A stretch of 64,000 nt of DNA from Helopsaltes ochotensis (lineage: Eukaryota; Chordata; Aves; Passeriformes; Locustellidae), in assembly GCA_013400155.1 (NCBI GenBank), contig VXBM01000871.1, forward strand, positions 142,327 through 206,326. The letters run 5' to 3'. Positions 11,801 to 22,070 of this stretch are shown piece by piece. Each line of letters opens with the position of its first letter. Position 1 is the first letter of the stretch. Both the position numbers and the translations under genes were made by a program. The notes beneath the pieces are model-generated. The model was not told the origin of the DNA. It worked only from the letters and a program-made list of their open reading frames with translations, and did not search any database.

Positions 11801-14800
11801 TTCTCTTGTTTTTGCAGTGGTTTCTCTGCACATCATTCACCAGTTCAGAGCTCCTTTTCTCTGTGTGCTGTCAGTAACAGGAAGAACGAACAGCAAATCA
11901 GCTTATAGTCAAAAAGCCCCCCATCTGTGAAGATGATTGACCCTGCACAGGTAATCAGAGGATCTCCCTGACAGGTGCCTGCGCAGATGAAGAGTGAAGT
12001 ACAGCTCTTTCAGAACACACAGTTAAAAAATCTGCTCTCTCTGCATTTGAAACAAACTTCAGGGACCACCCTTTTCTGCCACCTGTGCCAACCCTCCCCA
12101 ATGCTGAAGTCTGCATTTCATCTGACAATTGGAGTTTCCCTACTGCAACCACCACCAGAGGCTGTCCCACCATTTTGCACAGATGCAACTTGCAGATTCT
12201 CTCTTTACTTTTCCCAAATGGGGTGGAGGTGAGTCAGGACTTGCTGGTTTCCAGGCTGTGCACCACTTCAGCTCATGATCTGGGCCTCGTAGATGCCCTA
12301 ATATAACCATAACCAAGACTCAACTGCTCCCCATTGTCACAGTATTTTGAATGTGTGCTATTTATTTTTGCTGGTTCCTTGCCACATGATGGACAAAAAG
12401 TTAATTTCTCAGCTCAAAATCCTGCAGAGATCCTTCATTGCTGTATAACAAAGTTAGACATGAGAGCTCACTGCAATGACCATTACAACAAGGGTAAGGT
12501 GATTGTTCCTTCTGCTTTCACATTGATATTTACAACAGCAAACCTTTCCACATCAGTGTTTTACAAAACCCACCAAAATCCAGGTTGGATTTTGTGATGG
12601 ACCTGAAGGGAATCACACAGACTCTGTGCTGAAGTTGGCAGAGGCCCTTCGCCAAGCCCACTGTAAATACCAGCTCTCTCAGCTATGTCTACATGGAGAG
12701 ATGTTCACACATGTGGAGAAGAAAAATGGGAGAAGTAAAAGGAGCCCCTCAGGAAAAAAAACCCAACCAAATGCGAGCAGATACTGCAAAGGGACCGAGG
12801 TATGTATGGAAGGTGGAAGGCAAGTTGCAGCAGCATTGGGTAAGGGCCCAACAGAGGGGAAAGCAAGGTTTGGGGATTTGCTTATTTGTAGTTGTTGCAT
12901 AAAAAATATGATAGTTTCAATTTCACTGAAATCTTTTTAAAAGAAATACTATGGGTTACACACCCTGATTATCTACCAGAACATCTCATAGCAGTCAGAA
13001 GGAAAATGACCTCCTGCCCTTTGTTCAGCTGTAATGATCCCAGATCCCGAGCAATCCACTTGCAATTTTTGAGAACGGGAGAGGAGGGGGAAAACCCCAA
13101 CCCAAAACAAACACCAAAGATAGACCAAAGCAACCAAGCTCTTAATTTTAAGCACAAGTGATGAATTTTGAAAGGCTGCAATGATTCTTTTGGTCTGCTG
13201 TGCTATAAAAACCTGAGAGTTTTGCTCACAGTTCATGATGACACAGTTAAGCCATTGGGTACTTATGTCTATTCAGTGCAGAAAATGTCTTCTTTAAATA
13301 TATCCCAAAACAAATCTCTTAACAGAGCACTTCTAAAATAAATATTCTGTTGCTCTGAATGTGGAGATTTCATTTCTGTAGTCTCATTGGCACATAATGG
13401 ACATGGAGTTTATTATCCTCGACTCCAGTGCCCTCAGGGAATGCACCTTCCGCACTGTTCTTAATCTGTTCCAAAAGAAATACAATTGCACTTGTGGTAA
13501 AATACAGCATGATGTGACAGCACCAAATGAAACCATAATTCTGTTTACTGGGTATTATTTATGCTGTGGAACCAAGAGGATTGTGATTTCTAGAGGGACT
13601 ACGAGGATCACAAACCAGGCATTTAACAGGGCATTTTTATTACATTTTCTTTTATTAGTCTTTACCAAATCAAAGTTGCAGATAGGAAAACAAAATAATG
13701 TTTTTATGTCTTTTCTCAATACCAGATTTTATGATTAGATATTGCACTATGGGATACGTTGATATAGACCTGGCCAGTACATATGGCCAGAGCTACAGAA
13801 AATATGCTGTTAACCTCTGAACAGTATTACTAAAATGGCCTTGGGTTTGGGGGGTTTTATTGGTTTGATTTTTTTAGCATACAGAGAATGTGAGCAATCC
13901 AGTTTTGCCATTAAAGTAATGCTTACAACCTTTTTTTTTTTTTTAATTTTTTTATTTCAAGAATACTGCTGTCTGATCCTCTGGGGCAGAAAAATTATAT
14001 TGGGCTGAAAAGTCTGAAAGTGAGGAATATAGTTTTCACCTGTTATATTTGACAAAATTCTAAGATTCTATTGGCTCTTGCTTGCTGGAAATCAAGTTCG
14101 GTAAGCCTCAGTGAAGTATAGAATGAAAGGAGATCGTCAGGAAGGTGAAGCCAAGGCTGCAACTCCAGCTGGAGGGGTGGATGGACTGCCATGGACTGGA
14201 TAACAAGGAGTTCGTTCCTTTGGGACACAGAGAGGAGCAGAGCTGGACCTGTGTCCCCTCTGAATGCCCACTTACACTGACTGATGTGTCCATTGCAATT
14301 CCAATCTTCTCCTGGTACCTGGCAGGGCTTGCTGAAGAATTTATTTGTTGTATAATGAAGATGCATTCAACAACACATAATGCCTTGATTTGCCTTTTTA
14401 TTATTAACTTGTCAAAAGAAGTGATATGGCATTAATAAAATGACAAAATACCATGTTAGTTGTTGAAAAATAAATGGGATGTATAATACATCAGGTAATG
14501 GCAATTAATTATATGGCTGATGTACATAATGTCAGTTATTCAAACACTCACAATTATCCATACTTAAAAGTATTGGCAATCATATAAACAGGCCTAATGA
14601 ATTATAATAACAATGTGTTCTAACAGCAAAAAAAAGGTAAATAGCCTTCCTGTTTAAGGGAATGGGCTTCTGGGAGGTAAATTATTTCAGAGTCAGATGG
14701 ACTTTAGAGTTAAAGTGACATGTTTTTCTGCAAGTTTTCATAGTCCATTAGCAGCACAGTAACTGGAGATGTTTTAATTGACTATTAAAACTATTAAAAC

Positions 14801-15399
14801 TAGTTAATAGTTTCCATAGTCTGTACATTTTATTATTTTCCAGGTTCATCATCAAGGAGGAGGGGTTAGAAGCAAACTGCTTATTTAAGTCAGGTATTGT
14901 TCCTTTCCAAATATGTATGCAAATTTATGCACCAGGGAGCAAAACTGTGTGTCCAGTGCCAGGCTTTCAGTTTTGGCATCTCTGTCTTCAGCGCTCCTCT
15001 TTGAAAAAGCCATGTATAAAATATTAAATTCCCTGAGAACATAATTTTAATTACTCTTGAAAGACTTATCCAGCTGTTAAATGATCCAGGGTTAACCGAA
15101 GGGCTACTGCTATAAAACCATTTAAACAACCACAATGATTTTATCAAATTTCACAGCTGTTCCTGCAGCAAATGCAGGTCCTCAGAACACAAGATCTCTA
15201 GTTAATCTGCTAACAGTAATTTTGGAGAAAATTTGCATCAAAGGAGAAATTTCTGCGCAGGAACTGCCTGCCTGGATTGGACCCACAGCCAGCCCAGTCC
15301 AGAAACCTGTCTCCAGGATGAGCCAGCACCAGATGTTTCCATGGAAAGAAATACAGAAATACGTAATACACAAATGTAATTCAGCCCACAAAAGGTCAC
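8802..15399. other. AT-rich non-coding stretch
   Basis: No gene recognised over about 6.6 kb. Minor landmarks are a T-rich tract at 10621-10646, a T14 run at 13931-13944, an inverted repeat at 14790-14811, and homeodomain-motif-rich AT sequence at about 14330-14620. A consensus-like donor (AAG|GTAAGG) occurs near 9748 on the plus strand, but no convincing exon precedes it. Confidence 0.45.
14781..14811. repeat. Tandem plus inverted short repeat (possible hairpin)
   Basis: ACTATTAAA occurs twice in direct order, at 14781 and 14790. The second copy forms a perfect 8-bp inverted repeat with TTAATAGT at 14804-14811 across a 6-base loop. It may be no more than chance in AT-rich DNA. Confidence 0.6.
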
Positions 15400-15745
15400 T
15401 GTTGCCCTGATTTTTGCAGCCTTTCTGATGTGTTTCTTAGCTTTTAGAATAGAGTCAGAATTCTCAATGTTTAGGCAGTGCTTTGCTATTCCCACGCTGG
15501 TGTATCTGTAAAATAAGGTTTGTTTTGAGAAATGGATTAGTAAACATCACATACCTTTAGATGCAAATTGTACTGACTGACCGTCAGCTGGGCCAGTTAG
15601 AGATGAGAGGTGTTCACCTTCTCATCCAATCCCTGGCATGGACCTGCGGTCTACTTAAGAAAGAAAGAATAAACAAAGGCCCTCTTTTAGGTCCTTCTCC
15701 TCATCGAGTATCCTGTGTAGTCCTTGCTAAGCTGAACAACCCACA
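15400..15745 (+). mobile_element. Solo LTR, copy B, same family as copies A and C
   Basis: About 346 bp from TGTTGCCCTGA to CCACA, bounded by a perfect 6-bp target duplication GGTCAC (15394-15399 and 15746-15751). It shares with copy C the blocks GTGTTTCTTAG, GTCAGAATTCTCAATG, CTCATCCAATCCCTGGCATG and CTCATCGAGT. The TATA element has decayed to TACTTAAG (15652-15659). AATAAA is kept at 15668-15673. A 6-bp duplication is typical of class II (ERVK-type) avian retroelements. No internal retroviral sequence flanks it. Confidence 0.9.
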
Positions 15746-15751
15746 GGTCAC

Positions 15752-17962
15752 TCTGCTTAATCACTAAGACATGAAGACCTTCCTTTCCTTGAGTGTGATT
15801 TTATTAGTGTAACATCATGCACAAACCTTGTTATTGGTAGAGAAACAACCATACCTTGAACCCAGGTTTCTTGGCTCAGACAGTGATGGAATCCACAGTT
15901 TGACAGCACGATTTAAGACATATCTTCCTTTATTCATTTTCATATTTCCATTCTATTGCACTTTTACTGGATGATAATTTCTCTGACCCTTGACTATTTT
16001 ACAGGCTTTTTTCCCTCTCCTGTTATTTTTCATCCTTGTAGAGGGAGCAGGCTCAGTCACCTCGGCTGCTCTCTGGGTGAGAGGCTGTTCCTGTGCCTCA
16101 GCTGGCACCTGACACCCGTAACTCCCAGCTCAGGGGAGCCAGACAGACCTTCCTCAGGTAATCCCTGCCGAGGGAGCAGTAAAGATGGGGCTGTTTATTT
16201 TCCTGTGGGATCCCCAGTGCAGCTAAAGGCCTGTTAACTGCACCTCAGGTGCTGTGTTTGGGCTGTCTTAGGGGCTGAAGCAGGGAAGAACATGGATATT
16301 CCAGCCAGACCCTGTGGAACTGGCTTGTGTCCTGCTCTGGGGTGGTCTGACCGAGCTCACTGTGCACTTGGCTGAGGCAGCCTTCAAGGCTGAGACAATG
16401 AGCCCTGGCCTGTATCCATGAGACATAACAATAATAGTAATAATAATCATCATTTTTGCTCTGCCAGTGCACTGTTCTCACCATAAAGAAGGCAGCTGGG
16501 CTAAAGCTTCTAAGAGGTTTATTTCCCTAACACGCTGTCAGACCATGTGCCAGGAAGGAAGGACTCAGGATGGACCCTGCTGATGAATTACCTTGGTCAG
16601 ACAGAGGCAAAGCTTTTTCAGCTACTCCCACCTGTCTGGGGAAGGACCTGGATCCAAAAATGCTGTGATAACTGTGTGATAACATCCTCAGCTTTTGCCT
16701 TACCCCACAAAGGGCCCTGTTCACAATGTAGAAATGATCCCTCACAGAAAACAAAACCAAGGTGCAGATAAACTGTGGAATTGCCAATCCTTAAACTGCA
16801 ATGCCAAATTCAGGTCTTCTTGGACAATTGACCTATTTATAATAAAACAATAAACAGCACTGTGTCCATATCTGTCAGCTCTCCAAGCCTGCAGAAACAG
16901 GAATCAGCAGTGAACTTGGTCCATGGGGTGTCTATTCCCCAGCCCCATATCTCACCCCAACTATAAAAAACTCCCCCACAGGTCTCATCCCCTCACTGAA
17001 ATACCAAACAAAGCATCAAAATATCAACACTATTCCCAGCTCCACAAACCCACAGAATACAGCAATAAATTTGCACACCTTTGATACTTTTAAGGATTAG
17101 TTGTAACCAACTCTCTGGGAAAGCAATAGGATCCAACAATCAGTGGGGCTCCAGGAACAGGTAACATAAAGCAAAGCCATAAATTTCAAAGTAATTCTAA
17201 TAATTTGAAATAATTCTGCTTACAAATACACATGAAAGCTCTCTCTGAGTTAGAAGTGTCTCTGGAACATGACTTGGGCATCAATTTTTCCTTTATATGT
17301 GTGCTTCAGAAAGTCAGGCTGCATTTGCAGACATAAAAATTACGAATTTCCATTTTTATTTTTCTTTTAGTTTATGGTACATAATAGGATTATCCTTCAT
17401 ATTATGGTTGTGAATCTGAAAACAATGTATTTGTATTCCAGCAGCTGGATGAGCCTCCTCACATAAATTCAATCTACAAAAGTCACCCAAACCATGAAAA
17501 TTCCTGTAGCATGATCCTATGTTAGGTAAAGGACAGCTTCTCTTCCTCTCATTATCTTCCTGGATCATGATGGGCCATTAGAGAGTTCTCTTTGTTTCTT
17601 ACTTAAGCCAACTATTTTTTGGCCACAAACGAATCTAAAGTGCAGACTCAGCTCAGGCTGGCAAGCAGCCACATTTGTGTTAGGAATGACTTCTCAATGA
17701 GGGAATCAGGCTCTGATTTCTTCCCCTCTTTGTGCTCCTTGTGTTTTGCTGCTGCCCAATGGCACAGCCAGATGCTCAGCACTGTTATTCATCAGTACCC
17801 AGGCCAGCAGTGAGCCCAGGGCATTCGAGTGGCTGCGCAGAAAAGGCAGGGATGAAGCACCACCACCACAGAGCTGTTTGTCCTGACTGCCTCGGATCCC
17901 CGTCTAACTGAGGGACTTCTGAGGAGCAGAGTAATCACTTGGGTGACTGTGACTCTCCTTAC
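15752..17962. other. Non-coding stretch
   Basis: No gene recognised. It contains a short (AAT)n-like microsatellite at 16428-16453 and GC-richer sequence at about 16050-16400. Nothing else is identifiable. Confidence 0.45.
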
Positions 17963-18165
17963 CTGAACTTCCCCCGTGTTCTGCTGGATAAGCCTCTCCT
18001 CTCCAGACAAGCTGCTGTCTGTGTCCTGTGAGCCTGAAAGGTCACGTCTGAACTCCTCAGTGGAGAGTACAGTGGGCACAGTGTCAAAACCTTCTGTCAA
18101 ATTATTCTGCAAACTGGATGTTTCAGAGTCCTGAGCTGTCAGTGTTTTATTCTGCTTGCTCCAAA
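17963..18165 (-). CDS. Candidate internal coding exon (hypothetical), minus strand
   Basis: Read on the minus strand, this stretch is open for 67 codons after two phase bases and ends at a near-ideal donor, CAG|GTAAGG (exon end at 17963). The proposed acceptor is ATATTCAG just above 18165 and has a weak pyrimidine tract. The frame is closed by a stop at 18181-18179, about 14 bases upstream. The peptide is rich in Ser, Thr, Glu, Asp and Gln (for example STEEFRRDLSGSQD) and has no hydrophobic segment, as in a disordered intracellular region. Its phase matches the candidate first exon at 18536-18587. I do not recognise the protein. A stronger pyrimidine-rich acceptor at 18208-18210 would bring in the in-frame stop, which weighs against a coding role. 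This could equally be chance. Confidence 0.25.
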
Positions 18166-18535
18166 CTGAATATTTCTTCTAGTTGTGCATGATAATGCCA
18201 AAAGCCACTGTGACAAAAAATACATTTTGAACAAAGGCTAAACAACATAAACGGTTTTACTTTGCAGATGGCACTCAGAACTCAGCAGATGGTGAAAGAA
18301 ATCCCACAGGATGTTCTTCTCTCCCTTCTCTCCCCCCACATATATATATATGAGAGCATGTGTGTGCACAAAACAGCAAAGTGTCCTGAGGAGATACTTC
18401 TGCGAAAGCCTTTGGAGTCTCTTCCCTTTGAGCACTATCGCACTGCCCATTTTTACAACAGGAAAGATCCAGCCAGGGCAGGGTACCAGAGAGAGAATCA
18501 GGGAGCACCTGTCTGTTCATGGGTTTGCCACTCAC

Positions 18536-18587
18536 CTGCGATATGTCTTTGGGCACGCAAGTTTGGTCCTTTTTCTTCCCGTGCCAT
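18536..18587 (-). CDS. Candidate first coding exon (hypothetical), minus strand
   Basis: An ATG at 18587-18585 on the minus strand has A at -3 and G at +4, a good initiation context, with an in-frame stop upstream. It opens 17 codons plus one base and ends at a perfect donor, CAG|GTGAGT, with the last exon base at 18536. The start of the peptide reads MAREEKGPNLRAQRHIA. It is phase-compatible with the exon-like segment at 17963-18165 across an intron of about 370 bp; joined, they would give 85 codons and stay open at the next donor. No family is recognised, no promoter is visible just upstream, and no later exon could be located, so this remains inference. Confidence 0.2.
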
Positions 18588-20035
18588 GATCAGTCCTTTA
18601 TTTTAATTCTAGATCCTCAGGGAGGAGATTCCTCCAGTCTCTGACTGTTAAACCTTGAAACAGCTTGTACCATGCTGGTGCTCCTCATTGCAGCTTCTGT
18701 TTCCCAGGAAGCGTTAGAGACACTGCACTCTGTAGCATTCTCTGCATTTCACAGAGCTGAGCATAAAGCTGCCCATGAAATGGAGATGTGCCTGATGGAG
18801 GGGCAAATACAGGCAAGGATAAACCACAGAGAGTCTACAATCCTCCTTCTGCCTCAGGGGATAAATCTTTCTGGCAGAGAGCTGTGTGAACAGGCACCAC
18901 TGCTCCCTGTCCCCTCAGCCATGGGGATCCCTGTGTGAGATCATTTTGCATTTGCACCTGCAGATTTTTGCTATAATGTGTCCCTGCAATGTAAATGCAT
19001 CCCAAAATGCTATATGGACTCTGCAGTTATTCCCAAATCCCACCCACGGTAGAAATGTCCCCTGTGTTGGAAGCACCAGCAGCTCAGAGGTCACAGCAGC
19101 ACCAGGCGCTGGTCCAGGGCAAGGCACTCCATGTTCACCTGAAGCTGCAGGTAGCATTTCCAGTAGGCAGCATTGCAAAATGCAGGGCAGCATTTAGTTT
19201 GGGTATTTTCCAAATCTGAACCCTGGCCTGGATTTTTCAGCCAGCCTCTTACTTCTGGAAGAAAGCAGCACATCATTGCCTGTCCCAGTATTGTTCAGTA
19301 TTTGCAGAGCCCCACCATGCCCTGACCCACCAGCCATACACTCCACAGCACTAAATTCCCTGGCAGTTTAGTCTCCTGGAATAAACTGGTTCATTTGAAC
19401 ATGTCATTATGATCACCTTGCAGCTCCACGCTGCCTGTGCACCGCACCCCAGACAGCCCTTATCCCTAAAGCACTGCAATTCCTCACAAACAGACAGCAC
19501 CGGCAGCAAATGCCTCTCCCCCACCTCACCTTCAAGAGGGTGTAGCTGCCTGTAATTGCGTCCATTTCTGGGCCTCTGAGAGAGGCCATTTCTCTGATAC
19601 AAATCCCTGCTCATCTCTGGAGGAGGGAGTTTTTCATGCATGTAGAAAGGGCTGTGAAACTTCCCCTTCTGCAAACAAACTCATTTCTCTGGGCAGGGAG
19701 CTCTGGTGTGGCACTAAACCTGCATGGACAGGACTGGTCAAACACAGGATGCAGCAGGGTGCCAGTATTTTTAAAATGCCATTAAAATCTGAGGTTGGTC
19801 ACAGAGTCTGAAAGGACGACAGCCAGGGGGGCAGAGTGACAAGTTTAACTGTTCTCAGAGTACTGAATCACTGAACAGATGGACTGGTTTCATACAAACC
19901 TTCTATAGCCCTTCCAAAACAAGGAGTACCAGACATATGCACAGAAAATTGTACACACGAAAGTGTGCTCTGCTACCCTGACACTCACAATTTTGGCAAC
20001 TCAGTGACAAATCTGTTGTTTAACCAGAGAAAAAC
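18588..20035. other. Non-coding stretch
   Basis: No gene or repeat recognised. Base composition is moderately mixed (GC-richer at about 18880-19200). Open frames on both strands are short and lack features. Confidence 0.45.
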
Positions 20036-20140
20036 ACTCTTTTTTTCTTTTTCTTTTTTTTTCTTTTTCTTTTTTTTCTTTTTTTTCTTTTTTTTTCTTT
20101 TTTTTTCTTTTTTTTCTTCTTTTTTTTTCCTCTTACTTTC
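20036..20140 (+). repeat. Polypyrimidine (T-rich, TnC) low-complexity tract
   Basis: About 105 bases made almost only of T, with single Cs spaced every 5-10 bases, followed by CTTCT and TCCTCTTAC. The complementary strand is a long purine tract. It is a simple low-complexity repeat, and any Phe-rich or Lys-rich reading of it is an artefact. Confidence 0.95.
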
Positions 20141-21639
20141 ATGGCAACCTGGTTGCCTGCAGCAGAGATGATTTCAGGTGGAAGAAAGTTGTTCTGTATT
20201 TGCATGACAATGAGCACAGGCTGGAAAGACATTGCCCAGCACCTCCCACCATCTACCTCTCCAATTCAGGGAAATGCTTGGAATGATCACACCCAGACCC
20301 CTTCACTCCAAAGCCTGTTTGCAGCACTGTTCACCAGGTCTAAAAACAGTTCTGCAGCAGCACAAGGTGCATAAAACAGAGCAAGTCCAGCAGTGGGAGC
20401 CTGAACTACCTCAAAGGTGCAGAGAACCAGCCCTGAAATTGCAGATTAGTTCCTGGAGAAGAATATTTAGGAATGGCCTGACTTTGAATCTGTACTTTTC
20501 CATCCTCACCATTTCAATGGCAATCTCACTTACTTACTGTGCCTTTCTCCAGCAACTGGCTGTTCTTTCCCACTCAAAGATCTCTAGCAGTCATAAACAT
20601 TTAGCCAAGTGGGTAAATTTTTTTAAAATGTGGGGAACTCAAACAGTTGTGATGTTTGATTGATTAGTTCCACAAGAAATCACACATGTAAAACATAAGG
20701 GAAACAACCAGACCTCCCAATTGCTCTGTGGTCCATGGACGTGTGATTGAGAGCTGGGTGAGCAGTCCTGGTCTGCTCAGGACCTTCCTCGGAATAGGAA
20801 CTCAGAGTATTTGTCACAGAGCCCAGAGAACATGAGCAGGACATTTGCTGGTGCTTCTCCCCCTCCTCCCCTCCTCTCTGTCAGCCTCAGGCAGCCAGGA
20901 TGAGGAAAATGCTATAGGAAGGAGACAGGAGGGAACAAGGATGATGAGAACATGCAGGACATGCAAGACTCTCACTGCTGCTCAGACCAGCAATCAAAAA
21001 TGGAAGCAAAATAAAATTGGAGGCCCCACTGGAAAGGGAAGAAATAAACACTGAGAATTACTTAACTACGAATCAGATTGTTTGGATAAAGGAGAGGCTC
21101 AGACTCTACAGGAAACTCCATTGCTGGTACTTCCTATATTTTGAGGATGGGACCTCATACAAACTTGTAAGACTTTTGTGACACAAATTATTGTTGATGT
21201 GGGGTGAGTTACAGATGCAAAAGCTGTCTGAGGTATCTGAAATAAATAAATCAAGGGCAGGATATTTATCTGCTCCTTTAATTGCCTTTATTAATCAGCT
21301 CTTTATTTAGGATGGCTCGGGGTAGGGGTGTCTTTGCCGCTTGCTCCACCTTGGAGTAGGTTCCTTTTGGCTCTGCCTGTACACGTGCAGAGTCAGGAGA
21401 CCACCCTCACGAGAGTCCTAGCTTCTCAGAATATCTGGCTCCTCCTGGACAGGGTTCCCCTCCGTCAGTCTCTTTTTAAGTCATGGCGAGTAGTCAAAAC
21501 AATCTGTGAGTGGCCTACAGCTGCCCTGGGATCTTGCTTACTTCGTACTGTCCTTTATCATTTTTAATTTTTAAAGGGGGGACTGCAGAGTGAAGGTTTT
21601 TCGGTGTAGATTGTACTTCTAGCTGCCACAGAGTCTCTT
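20141..21639. other. Non-coding stretch upstream of the CpG island
   Basis: No gene recognised. Near the CpG island, 21300-21560 becomes GC-richer. On the minus strand it carries a donor-like GAA|GTAAGC near 21543 and AATAAA-like signals near 21290-21310, which a minus-strand transcript from the island could use. This is speculative. Confidence 0.35.
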
Positions 21640-22070
21640 GGGAGCTTCAGTAATTTGCCTGTGGGCGGCAGCCTTCGGAAGTCCTGCCGGGGACTGGGCG
21701 GAGGATGGGCGGGGACAGCGTGTCTCTTTGTGGGACAAAGAAATTGCTGACGGCCGCATGGCTGTGCTGGGGCGGGCAGCGCGGGCTGTGCGAGCTGCAC
21801 GGGCGGCGGCGGCGGAGCGGGCTGCACTGCGAAGCGGTGGAGCGGTCCCGGTAGCCCTGACAGGGGCGGCAGAGTAGCCCCACGCTCGGCCGTGAGGATG
21901 AGCAGTGAAGGGGCGGCGCGGCTCCGGCGGGGCGACCCTTCCCCCCGCCTCCCACCTTGGGAGGGGCTGCGCTGCGACTGTGCAGATGACCGGTGGGGAG
22001 GGGGGCAGCGGAGGTCCCGGCTCCGGCACAACCTCAGCAGGAGTCTTGGGGCTGGGGGATTCTTCAGGAC
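21640..22070. promoter_or_regulatory. CpG island, candidate promoter or first exon
   Basis: This is the only extended CpG-dense, GC-rich block in the window. It contains a short run of CGG triplets near 21802-21815 and several GC boxes (GGGCGG or GGGGCGGG near 21697, 21710, 21769 and 21909). There is no TATA box in the island. Such islands usually mark vertebrate promoters. Transcription direction is not resolved. On plus, an ATG at 21898 (A at -3) opens an unrecognised frame of about 96 codons that runs out of the island into AT-rich DNA. On minus, an unrecognised frame runs to about 21564, near a donor-like GTAAGC. A GC-rich retroelement LTR is a less likely alternative, as I see no matching termini. 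Confidence 0.55.

Noticed and set aside
43..15745. A single provirus spanning LTR copies A and B
   Set aside because: The spacing (about 15 kb) is too long, the flanking duplications differ (GTCTGC/TCCTGC versus GGTCAC), and the interior has minisatellites and no retroviral coding remnants.
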